A stretch of 8,940 nucleotides of DNA from Rhodoferax sp. UBA4409. Lineage in GTDB: Bacteria > Pseudomonadota > Gammaproteobacteria > Burkholderiales > Burkholderiaceae_C. Shown in pieces: positions 1 through 5,834 of the stretch. The stretch covers positions 1 through 8,940 of the forward strand of contig DGQR01000223.1 in NCBI GenBank assembly GCA_002390825.1, read 5' to 3'. Each line of letters starts with the position of its first letter. Within the stretch, counting starts at the first letter, position 1. Made by a program: the position numbers and the translations under genes. The notes beneath the pieces are model-generated. The model was not told where the DNA came from, ran no database searches, and worked only from the letters and a program-made list of their open reading frames with translations.

Positions 1-371
1 ACCAAAGAGGCGCGACCGCGGAGCATGTCCCAGCCGACGGCACCCATCAGTCCTGGTACCAGGAGGCCGCGGCGCAAAAACTCGCCGTAGGCGGGCTCCA
101 TTAGCCACGAGGGATCGAAGTAATCACCCGAGCGCGGATCATTTTCAATAAAAGAGGCACAAAGCTGTCGCGGAGTCATTCCGTTGGCCAGCGCCGCAGC
201 AATAAATCCCCCTGCAGATACCCCGACGTAGTGATCCAGTTGGTTGAGGTCGATGCCCCCCAGGCTCTCATCGAGGGCGCACAGCGCACCTATTTCATAG
301 ATGGCTCCTAGCGGACCGCCGCCGGCCAGGGCCATGGCGATTTTGGGTCGGGTGCGTTGTGGTGCCTTCAT
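1..371 (-). CDS. Patatin-like phospholipase/acylhydrolase, N-terminal part (runs off window edge)
   Basis: Patatin-family serine hydrolases cleave acyl esters of lipids with a Ser-Asp dyad. The visible 123 residues start MKAPQRTRPKIAMALAGGGP. They contain the glycine-rich oxyanion-hole motif AGGGPLGAIYEIGAL (about residues 15-29) and the nucleophile elbow GVSAGG (GxSxG, Ser about residue 52), the two N-terminal hallmarks of the family. The catalytic Asp (DGG/DGA motif) would lie beyond the window edge, so catalytic competence cannot be confirmed. No signal peptide is visible, so a cytoplasmic enzyme is likely. The gene follows a phasin gene on the same strand, but a strong hairpin lies between them, so it probably has its own promoter. 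Its substrate (membrane lipid, neutral lipid or storage polymer) is unknown; the phasin neighbour makes a storage-lipid role possible but does not prove it. Confidence 0.88.
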   Translation of the reverse strand, partial: MKAPQRTRPKIAMALAGGGPLGAIYEIGALCALDESLGGIDLNQLDHYVGVSAGGFIAAALANGMTPRQLCASFIENDPRSGDYFDPSWLMEPAYGEFLRRGLLVPGLMGAVGWDMLRGRASL

Positions 372-433
372 GCGGTGCAGTGTAGTGTTTGGAAAGGGGT
401 TTTAATGCTGCGCTGCAACAGGTGGCCGGACGT

Positions 434-461
434 GAAAGAGGGCGCTTGCGCGCCCTCTTTC
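434..461. terminator. Perfect 12-bp stem hairpin, probable (bidirectional) intrinsic terminator
   Basis: Arms GAAAGAGGGCGC (434-445) and GCGCCCTCTTTC (450-461) are exact reverse complements around a 4-base loop TTGC. The T-rich end of each arm gives a short U-rich tail on either strand, and more T's follow on the plus strand. It lies 25 bp after the stop codon of the minus-strand phasin gene, so it most likely ends that transcript before the patatin gene. Confidence 0.8.
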
Positions 462-486
462 TTTCAACGGTATGGCCGAGTGTTGT

Positions 487-1089
487 CTATTCGCTGGCCT
501 TGGTAGCGGCCGGAGTGGCGGACGCTTTTTTGGCAGCTGCGCGTGGAGCGCGTGCTTTTTTGGCGGGAGCCGGCTTGCTGGTTGCCGCGGGAGGCGTCAC
601 TTTTTTGGCAGCCGCCTTTTTCTTCAGTGGTGTTGCCGGTGAGCTGCTTGCAGCTTTGCCTGTGGACGACTTGGATTGCGCGGACAGCTGTTGTACGGCA
701 TGGTTGAGTGCATCAATACGCTCGATAAGCGATGTCACTTCTTTGGCAGACGGGACGCCGAGTTTGTGGAGCGCTTTGGCTACGCGCTCTTCAAAAATAT
801 TTTCCAGTTTGTCCCACTGTCCGGTTGCCTTGCTGCTGATATCGGTGGCCATGGTGGACATTTTTGCCGTGGCTTCATTGATTTTGTCTTCCGCCACCGC
901 TTGGGTTTTGCGCTGGATACTGACGCCTTCTTTCACCAGGGCTTCGAATGCTTTGCTTCCCTCTGCTTGGGCGCGGGTGAATGCCCCGAGGCCCGCTTGC
1001 CAGATCTGTTGTGCAGAGTCCTTGACGGATGCCGACAAGGGGCTGCCGGCGGCAGGGGCGGGTTTGTTTTTCTGAATTTTCTTGACCAT
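487..1089 (-). CDS. PHA granule-associated phasin (PhaF/PhaI type) with histone-like Lys/Ala tail
   Basis: A 200-residue phasin, a protein that coats polyhydroxyalkanoate granules. Residues about 20-110 form the amphipathic helical phasin domain (SVKDSAQQIWQAGLGAFTRA, then FEALVKEG). Residues about 112-137 (VPSAKEVTSLIERIDALNHA) are a short coiled-coil segment found in PhaF-type phasins. Residues about 140-200 are a disordered tail rich in Lys, Ala and Pro with repeated AAKK/PAKKA units, resembling histone H1. In PhaF of Pseudomonas such a tail binds DNA and helps segregate granules at division. The start at 1089 is chosen because AGGAG lies 5 bases upstream on the minus strand; an ATG at 1122 would add 11 residues without a comparable site. 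It is transcribed divergently from the acyl reductase gene. The family call is firm; DNA binding by this tail is inferred from composition. Confidence 0.9.
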   Translation of the reverse strand: MVKKIQKNKPAPAAGSPLSASVKDSAQQIWQAGLGAFTRAQAEGSKAFEALVKEGVSIQRKTQAVAEDKINEATAKMSTMATDISSKATGQWDKLENIFEERVAKALHKLGVPSAKEVTSLIERIDALNHAVQQLSAQSKSSTGKAASSSPATPLKKKAAAKKVTPPAATSKPAPAKKARAPRAAAKKASATPAATKASE

Positions 1090-1314
1090 GAGAGCTCCTC
1101 TTTTGAGTGTGACGTGCAGCAAGGGTGGGTGTCTCCACTTGCGTGGGAATGACTCTAAGCGCTGAACCCGCGGGTGTGTAGATGGCTTCCACTAAGAAGC
1201 ACGGTCGTTCGCAACCGTATTGCCTGCAGTATTAGATCCGGCGGGTTAGTCGGGTTAACGATGAAATCCGCGAGCCCAAAGTCCGTCAGAATAAATTGAT
1301 TAACAGGAGCATGT
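1090..1314. promoter_or_regulatory. Divergent intergenic region between phasin and acyl reductase, with small repeats
   Basis: This 225-bp stretch must hold the promoters of both flanking genes. No convincing -35/-10 pair was found on either strand. Visible small elements are the 10-bp palindrome ACCCGCGGGT (1166-1175), an inverted pair ACGGT/ACCGT (1201-1205 and 1214-1218), and a direct repeat CGGGTTA at 1242-1248 and 1251-1257 (9-bp period). Any of these could be a regulator site, but none matches a motif I recognise. The AGGAG ribosome site of the plus-strand gene is at 1305-1309. Confidence 0.35.
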
Positions 1315-3315
1315 ATGCGGTATTTCGTCACGGGAGCTACAGGATTCATTGGTAAACGTCTGGTCAAGAAGTTATTGCAGCGCAAAGGCGCTACGGTGCA
1401 TTTCCTGATTCGGCAAGAAAGTGAAGAAAAGGTAGCGGGGTTACGGGAGTATTGGGGGCTGACGGACACCAAGTCCCAAGGGCGGGCCGTTCCTGTTTTT
1501 GGCGATCTCAAAGGAAAAAAACTCGGAGTATCTGCAGAGACCGTCAAAACCCTGAAAGGGCAGGTGGATCACTTCTACCATTTGGCCGCGGTGTATGACT
1601 TGGAGGCTGATGAGGAATCTCAGATCGCGGTGAATGTAGACGGCACGCGAAACACGGTGGAGTTCGCCAAAGCTATTGATGCGGGTCATTTCCATCATGT
1701 GTCTTCGATTGCTGCCGCGGGTCTGTACGAAGGCGTATTCCGCGAGGATATGTTTGAAGAAGCGGAGAACTACGACCATCCCTACTTCATGACCAAGCAC
1801 GAGAGTGAAAAAATCGTGCGCAAAGAATGTAAGGTGCCGTGGTCGGTGTACCGCCCCGCCATGGTGGTCGGCGACAGCACCACCGGCGAGATGGACAAGA
1901 TCGATGGTCCGTATTACTTCTTCAAGCTGATTCAGCGCATGCGCCAGTTGCTCCCGCCATGGATGCCATCCATTGGCCTGGAAGGGGGGCGGGTCAACAT
2001 TGTTCCAGTCGACTTTGTGGTCGATGCGCTGAACGCGATCAGCCACAAGCAAGGGATCGCCAAGCAGTGTTACCACTTGGTAGACCCCGTGGGCTACCGG
2101 GTGGGTGACGTCCTGGATATTTTCAGCAAGGCCGCACATGCGCCGAAGATGAACATATTCGTGAACGCTGCCTTGCTGGGGTTTATTCCGCGTAGCGTGA
2201 CCAAAAGCCTGATGGCGCTGGCACCGGTGCGGCGGGTGCGCAGTGCCATCATGAAGGACCTGAGCCTGCCCGAAGACATGATGACGTTCATCAACTACCC
2301 GACCCGCTTTGACTGCCGGGGGGCGTTGGCAATGCTCAAGGGCACAGGCGTCGAGTGCCCGAATCTCAAGGACTATGCGTGGAAGCTGTGGGACTACTGG
2401 GAGCGCCACCTCGACCCCGATTTGCATATTGACCGCACCTTGCGAGGCACTGTGGGGGGCAAAGTGGTGTTGATCACCGGAGGGTCATCCGGTATCGGAT
2501 TGGCTGCGGCCCACAAGTTTGCGGAGGCCGGTGCCACGACCATCATCTGCGGTCGCGACGTGGACAAATTGGAAGAGGCCTGCAAGGAAGCCAAGGCCAA
2601 GGGATATAGCTTTGTAGCTTACCCCGCAGATATTGCCGATATGGCCGATTGCGACCGTTTTGTGGCCTTGTTGATTGAAAACCATGGAGGCGTGGACTTT
2701 TTGATCAATAACGCGGGTCGCTCCATCCGTCGCGCCATCGAGTCGAGTTATGACCGTTTCCACGACTACGAGCGCACCATGCAATTGAATTATTTTGGTT
2801 GCTTGCGGGTCACCATGGGTTTATTGCCGGGTATGGTGGCCAAGAGAAAAGGGCATGTGGTCAATATCAGCTCCATTGGCGTGCTGACCAATGCCCCGCG
2901 ATTCAGCGCCTATGTGGCCTCCAAGGCTGCGCTGGATGCCTGGACACGTTGCGCATCCAGCGAGTTTGCGGATCAAGGTATCAGTTTCACCACCATCAAT
3001 ATGCCTTTGGTGCGCACACCGATGATTGCCCCCACCGGTATTTACAACAATGTACCCACGCTCTCCCCGGAGCAAGCTGCCGATATGGTGGCCGACGCCT
3101 GCATCAGTAAACCGGTGCGGATTGCCACTCGGCTTGGTATTACGGGGCAGGTGATGCATGCGTTGGTGCCCCGTATTGCCCAGATTGCCATGAATACCAG
3201 TTTCAGAATGTTCCCGGACTCCTCTGCAGCAAAAGGGGCCAAACCCGGGGAGAAATCGAAGCTATCCCCCGAAGCCATTGCCATGCAGCAAATGATGCGG
3301 GGTATTCATTTCTAA
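1315..3315 (+). CDS. Two-domain short-chain dehydrogenase, probable fatty acyl-CoA reductase (alcohol/aldehyde-forming)
   Basis: A 666-residue protein made of two fused SDR units. Residues 1-~370 are an extended SDR: nucleotide-binding G7-A-T-G10-F-I-G13, the S130/S131 region and the active-site pair Y157-xxx-K161 (YFMTK). Residues ~380-620 are a classical SDR: T388-G-G-S-S-G-I-G395, NNAG at 465-468, N492, S520 (13 before Tyr) and Y533-xxx-K537, a complete catalytic tetrad. Size and domain order match the bifunctional reductases of mycobacteria (Rv3391/AcrA1 type) and Marinobacter (about 660 residues), in which the C-terminal half resembles Acinetobacter Acr1. In those enzymes acyl-CoA is reduced with NADPH to aldehyde and then alcohol, for example for wax esters. 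The ATG at 1315 has AGGAG 5 bases upstream; an ATG at 1311 is out of frame. The gene stands alone. Family placement is firm, the substrate is inferred; the automatic label would be SDR family oxidoreductase. Confidence 0.85.
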   Translation: MRYFVTGATGFIGKRLVKKLLQRKGATVHFLIRQESEEKVAGLREYWGLTDTKSQGRAVPVFGDLKGKKLGVSAETVKTLKGQVDHFYHLAAVYDLEADEESQIAVNVDGTRNTVEFAKAIDAGHFHHVSSIAAAGLYEGVFREDMFEEAENYDHPYFMTKHESEKIVRKECKVPWSVYRPAMVVGDSTTGEMDKIDGPYYFFKLIQRMRQLLPPWMPSIGLEGGRVNIVPVDFVVDALNAISHKQGIAKQCYHLVDPVGYRVGDVLDIFSKAAHAPKMNIFVNAALLGFIPRSVTKSLMALAPVRRVRSAIMKDLSLPEDMMTFINYPTRFDCRGALAMLKGTGVECPNLKDYAWKLWDYWERHLDPDLHIDRTLRGTVGGKVVLITGGSSGIGLAAAHKFAEAGATTIICGRDVDKLEEACKEAKAKGYSFVAYPADIADMADCDRFVALLIENHGGVDFLINNAGRSIRRAIESSYDRFHDYERTMQLNYFGCLRVTMGLLPGMVAKRKGHVVNISSIGVLTNAPRFSAYVASKAALDAWTRCASSEFADQGISFTTINMPLVRTPMIAPTGIYNNVPTLSPEQAADMVADACISKPVRIATRLGITGQVMHALVPRIAQIAMNTSFRMFPDSSAAKGAKPGEKSKLSPEAIAMQQMMRGIHF

Positions 3316-3335
3316 GCTGTATTTAATGTCGCTAG

Positions 3336-3363
3336 CAGGGAGACCTTCGTTTTGGCCTCCCTG
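3336..3363. terminator. Candidate hairpin terminator after the acyl reductase gene
   Basis: CAGGGAGACC (3336-3345) and GGCCTCCCTG (3354-3363) pair over 10 positions with one A/C mismatch (a G-U wobble on the opposite strand) around the loop TTCGTTTT. It starts 20 bp after the stop codon. No clear T-run follows, so efficient intrinsic termination is uncertain. Confidence 0.45.
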
Positions 3364-3651
3364 TGTGGGTGCATCGGGTGACGCAGGTTTGGTACATAAC
3401 CCTTGAATTCGGTAAATGTCACGCCGCTGCAATAAATAGGTCGCCATGGGGGTAGCCAGCGGCAAATAGGCCCACGAAATGAGCGCAAGCCGTGAATGTC
3501 AAACGGTTATTGATGTGTAGACCCCATACTTACTGAGTATTTTCTCCTCTGGGGCGCTCCTCTATTTGTTGCACTATTCAATGCACTATCTAGGGACAAA
3601 TCTACTCCTATGAGAGAATTCAACCGTGTTTTTTTGTTTTAGGAGTAAATT
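3364..3651. other. Gene-free leader region of the H-NS gene with small repeats
   Basis: No credible coding sequence is seen between the acyl reductase and the H-NS gene. The region is more AT-rich than its surroundings, especially near the H-NS start. It holds an inverted repeat GCCGCTG/CAGCGGC (3423-3429 and 3457-3463) interleaved with a direct repeat AAATAGG (3434-3440 and 3464-3470). It also holds a direct repeat TGCACTAT (3570-3577 and 3582-3589). The promoter of the H-NS gene must lie here, but I could not find a -35/-10 pair good enough to call. Confidence 0.5.
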
Positions 3652-3654
3652 TTG
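3641..3654 (+). promoter_or_regulatory. Ribosome binding site fixing the TTG start of the H-NS gene
   Basis: AGGAG at 3641-3645 is followed by 6 bases and the start codon TTG at 3652-3654. A TAA in the same frame at 3646-3648 excludes any earlier start. The next in-frame GTG/ATG codons lie about 100 bases downstream (around 3754) and would remove most of the oligomerisation helix. Confidence 0.85.
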
Positions 3655-4035
3655 TCTAATCTCATCGATATTCAGTCGCAAATCGAAAAGCTGCAAAAAC
3701 AGGCAAATGAAATTAAAGCCAAAGAATTTCACAGCACGGTGCAAGAGATCCTGGTGAAAATGCAGGCTTTTGGTATCACGGTCAAAGACCTGCAAACTAC
3801 CAAGCCTTCCAAGGGCCCCAAACAAAAGTCGAAAGAAGCCGCGCCCAAAGCCGCTAAAAAAGACAAAAAAGCGGGTGCAAGCGTTGCTGCCAAATATCGT
3901 GGCCCTAACGGGGAAACATGGTCCGGACGTGGCCTGACTCCCAAGTGGCTGTCGGCTTTGATTGCCCAGGGTCAGCCTAAAGAGAGCTTTGCGATTGCTG
4001 CTCAAGACGGCGCTACCACCAGCAGCGCTTCGTAA
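3652..4035 (+). CDS. H-NS family nucleoid-associated DNA-binding protein (TTG start)
   Basis: A 127-residue H-NS-type protein. H-NS proteins oligomerise along AT-rich DNA, compact the nucleoid and silence horizontally acquired genes. Residues about 3-48 form the N-terminal coiled-coil oligomerisation region (IDIQSQIEKLQKQANEIKAK). Residues about 50-80 are a Lys/Ala/Pro-rich linker (KSKEAAPKAAKKDKKAG). Residues 82-114 are the C-terminal DNA-binding domain (YRGPNGETWSGRGLTPKWL), including the W90-S-G-R-G-L loop that reads the minor groove. In many relatives the loop reads GRGR or QGR, so the Leu at this position is a mild variation. The start is TTG, supported by a well-placed AGGAG and an in-frame stop just upstream. 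The gene appears monocistronic: a long leader precedes it and a candidate terminator follows. Betaproteobacteria often carry several H-NS paralogues, so no specific gene name is given. Confidence 0.92.
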   Translation: MSNLIDIQSQIEKLQKQANEIKAKEFHSTVQEILVKMQAFGITVKDLQTTKPSKGPKQKSKEAAPKAAKKDKKAGASVAAKYRGPNGETWSGRGLTPKWLSALIAQGQPKESFAIAAQDGATTSSAS

Positions 4036-4104
4036 GCTTTTTGCTGTTGCGAGCCCGGTTGCATGCTCGGCTCTCGCATGGTGTTGCGGGGTGTGCTCCG
4101 GGAG

Positions 4105-4135
4105 CAGTGCGGCACAATCCGCCGCTGTAATTTTT
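4105..4135 (+). terminator. Candidate intrinsic terminator between the H-NS gene and argB
   Basis: CAG-T-GCGG (4105-4112) pairs with CCGC-CG-CTG (4119-4127) around the loop CACAAT, with a small internal bulge. A run of five T's follows at 4131-4135 after TAA. It lies 70 bp after the H-NS stop and 20-30 bp before argB. The imperfect stem makes the call moderate. Confidence 0.4.
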
Positions 4136-4163
4136 CCAATGTCTCTCCCAACGGATGTCTTGC

Positions 4164-5069
4164 ATGACCGACGCTTCTTCCCCCGCCGCCGCGACCATCG
4201 CCCCTTTTGATCAGGCCCAGATTCTGGCGCGGGCCTTGCCCTATATCCGCAAGTTCCATGGCAAGACCATGGTCATCAAATATGGCGGCAACGCCATGAC
4301 CGATCCTGCGCTGCAAAAAGCCTTTGCGGAAGACGTGGTGTTGCTCAAGCTGGTCGGTATCAATCCGGTCGTGGTGCATGGTGGCGGGCCTCAAATTGAA
4401 GGGCTGCTCAAGCGCCTCGGCAAAAAAGGGGAGTTCATCCAAGGGATGCGGGTCACAGATCCTGAAACCATGGAAGTGGTCGAGTGGGTACTCGGCGGAG
4501 AGGTCCAGCAAGATATCGTCGGTTTGATCAACCAGGCCGGTGGCAAGGCGGTCGGTTTGACCGGGCGTGATGGCGCCATGATCCGCGCCCAGAAGCTCAA
4601 GATGCTTGACAACGCAGACCCCACCAAAGAACACGACGTGGGTCAGGTCGGGGATATTGTCAGTGTCGACCCCAGTGTGGTGAAGGCCTTGCAGGACGAT
4701 GCATTCATCCCGGTGGTCAGCCCGATTGGTTTTGGTGAGAACAACGAGAGCTACAACATCAACGCCGATGTGGTGGCTGCCAAGCTGGCCACGGTGCTCC
4801 AGGCCGAGAAGCTGATGATGTTGACCAACATCAGCGGCGTGCTGGACAAGCAGGGCGCCTTGATGACAGACCTGACCGCCCAACGTATTGATGAGTTGTT
4901 CGCCGATGGCACGATCAGCGGCGGTATGTTGCCCAAAATCGCCGGTGCGCTGGATGCAGCCAAAAGCGGTGTCAACTCGGTCCACATCATCGATGGACGG
5001 GTGCCCCATGTGCTGCTGCTCGAAATCCTGACGGATCAAGCCTTCGGCACCATGATCCGCTCCCATTGA
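4164..5069 (+). CDS. argB: Acetylglutamate kinase (N-acetyl-L-glutamate 5-phosphotransferase)
   Basis: ArgB phosphorylates N-acetyl-L-glutamate with ATP in the second step of arginine biosynthesis; it is cytoplasmic and of the amino acid kinase fold. From the ATG at 4164 the protein has 301 residues. Diagnostic motifs in order are VIKYGGNAM (phosphate-binding Lys and glycine loop), VVVHGGGPQI, LTGRDG, YNINAD, TNISGVLD, ISGGMLPKI and SVHIIDGRVPH. About 25 residues, including a helix, precede the first strand (ALPYIRKFHGKTMVIKYGG). Such an N-terminal helix is typical of the hexameric arginine-inhibited kinases, so feedback inhibition by arginine is likely. The start is uncertain: an ATG at 4155 adds three residues (MSC). 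Neither has a clear Shine-Dalgarno site; MTD is the usual beginning in relatives as I recall them. It is followed closely by a two-component operon. Confidence 0.97.
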   Translation: MTDASSPAAATIAPFDQAQILARALPYIRKFHGKTMVIKYGGNAMTDPALQKAFAEDVVLLKLVGINPVVVHGGGPQIEGLLKRLGKKGEFIQGMRVTDPETMEVVEWVLGGEVQQDIVGLINQAGGKAVGLTGRDGAMIRAQKLKMLDNADPTKEHDVGQVGDIVSVDPSVVKALQDDAFIPVVSPIGFGENNESYNINADVVAAKLATVLQAEKLMMLTNISGVLDKQGALMTDLTAQRIDELFADGTISGGMLPKIAGALDAAKSGVNSVHIIDGRVPHVLLLEILTDQAFGTMIRSH

Positions 5070-5074
5070 ACCCG

Positions 5075-5119
5075 GCTGCTATTGTTTTTGTAGCTGCTTG
5101 CGCAGATATCGCTTGGGCT
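5075..5119 (+). repeat. Short dispersed repeat (REP-like), copy A, between argB and the response regulator
   Basis: The argB-regulator gap is almost filled by a sequence with the pattern TAGC (5091-5094), 5 bases, GCGCAG (5100-5105), 9 bases, GGGCT (5115-5119). It is preceded by GCTGCTA (5075-5081), which can pair with TAGCTGC (5091-5097) around a T-rich loop with one T/T mismatch. The same pattern and spacing occur on the other strand at 6656-6684. From memory this resembles a short intergenic repeat abundant in Comamonadaceae genomes (core like TAGCTGCTAGCGCA); I cannot verify this by search. It may act as a weak hairpin or terminator for argB. Confidence 0.6.
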
Positions 5120-5132
5120 TGAAAGGTAATTG

Positions 5133-5819
5133 ATGCGTCTGTTACTTGTAGAAGATGACGTGATGGTTGCCAGCGGCATCAAACTCGGCCTGTCGGACGC
5201 CGGGTATGCCGTCGACTGGGTGGGCAGTGCAGAGCGCGCGCTGGAGGTCACCAGCACAGAGTCGTTTGATGTGGCGGTTGTGGACATCGGCTTGCCGAAC
5301 ATGGATGGCCTCTCGCTCACTCAAGCGATGCGCAAGTCAGGCCAGACCATGCCGGTATTGATCCTCACCGCGCGTGATGCGCTGCAGGATCGCGTCCAGG
5401 GGCTGGACATGGGCGCGGATGACTACATGGTCAAGCCTTTTGAGCTGCCTGAGTTGTTGGCGCGCTTGCGGGCTTTGCTGCGGCGGTCACAGGCGGCCAC
5501 TTCCTCGGTGTTGAGCTTTGGTCCGCTAGAGCTGGATACTGCGCAGCGCGTTGCTTGCATCAGGGTAGACGGTGCGGCGGCTACTGCGCTTGAGCTCGGT
5601 CCCCGGGAGTGGACCGTTATGGAGTACCTGCTGTTGCAGGCCCCCAAGCCCGCGAACAAAGACAAGCTGCTGCAGGCGCTGACAGGCTGGGACAAAGAAA
5701 TCACCCCCAATGCGGTAGAGGTGTATATCTCCCGGCTCAGAGGGAAGTTAGAGCCGCATGGCGTCGCGTTGCGCTCTATTCGCGGTTTCGGATACCGGCT
5801 AGAACTAGCCGCTGCCTGA
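5133..5819 (+). CDS. OmpR/PhoB-family response regulator (TctD/QseB-like)
   Basis: A 228-residue two-component response regulator. Residues 1-~118 are a receiver domain with acidic pocket E7-D8-D9, phosphoacceptor D51 (VDIGLP), switch T79 (ILTAR) and K101 (VKPFE). Residues ~127-226 are an OmpR-type winged-helix DNA-binding domain ending in the recognition-helix and wing motif NAVEVYISRLRGKL and SIRGFGYRLE. All key residues are intact. The ATG at 5133 has AAAGG six bases upstream; a TTG at 5130 just before it is less likely. Its stop codon is followed at once by the histidine kinase gene, so the two are co-transcribed and form a cognate pair. The promoter must lie within or upstream of the repeat-filled gap, or transcription continues from argB. 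The target genes are not evident in this window. Confidence 0.95.
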   Translation: MRLLLVEDDVMVASGIKLGLSDAGYAVDWVGSAERALEVTSTESFDVAVVDIGLPNMDGLSLTQAMRKSGQTMPVLILTARDALQDRVQGLDMGADDYMVKPFELPELLARLRALLRRSQAATSSVLSFGPLELDTAQRVACIRVDGAAATALELGPREWTVMEYLLLQAPKPANKDKLLQALTGWDKEITPNAVEVYISRLRGKLEPHGVALRSIRGFGYRLELAAA

Positions 5820-5834
5820 GTGGTCCCCTCTGGC

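Noticed and set aside
389..1152. Plus-strand open frames across the phasin gene
   Set aside because: They are antisense to the phasin; apparent hydrophobic stretches arise from reverse reading of the Lys/Ala-rich tail codons.
1441..2427. Open frame of about 328 codons on the minus strand opposite the acyl reductase
   Set aside because: It is a shadow of the SDR gene; its composition (many His, Arg, Val) shows no family signature.
3526..3541. Possible SlmA binding site (resembling GTGAGTACTCAC) near the sequence TTACTGAGTAT
   Set aside because: The match is partial and lacks the symmetric centre of the consensus as I remember it; no other site was seen in the window.
4041..4080. Hairpin with arms GAGCC/GGCTC right after the H-NS gene as terminator
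   Set aside because: The stem is only about 5 bp with a large loop and no T-run; the structure at 4105-4135 is a better candidate.
4002..5066. Long open frame (about 354 codons) on the minus strand opposite argB
   Set aside because: It lies antisense to a gene with unmistakable ArgB motifs. Its protein is rich in His, Asp and Gly without any domain, as expected from reading GC-rich codons backwards.
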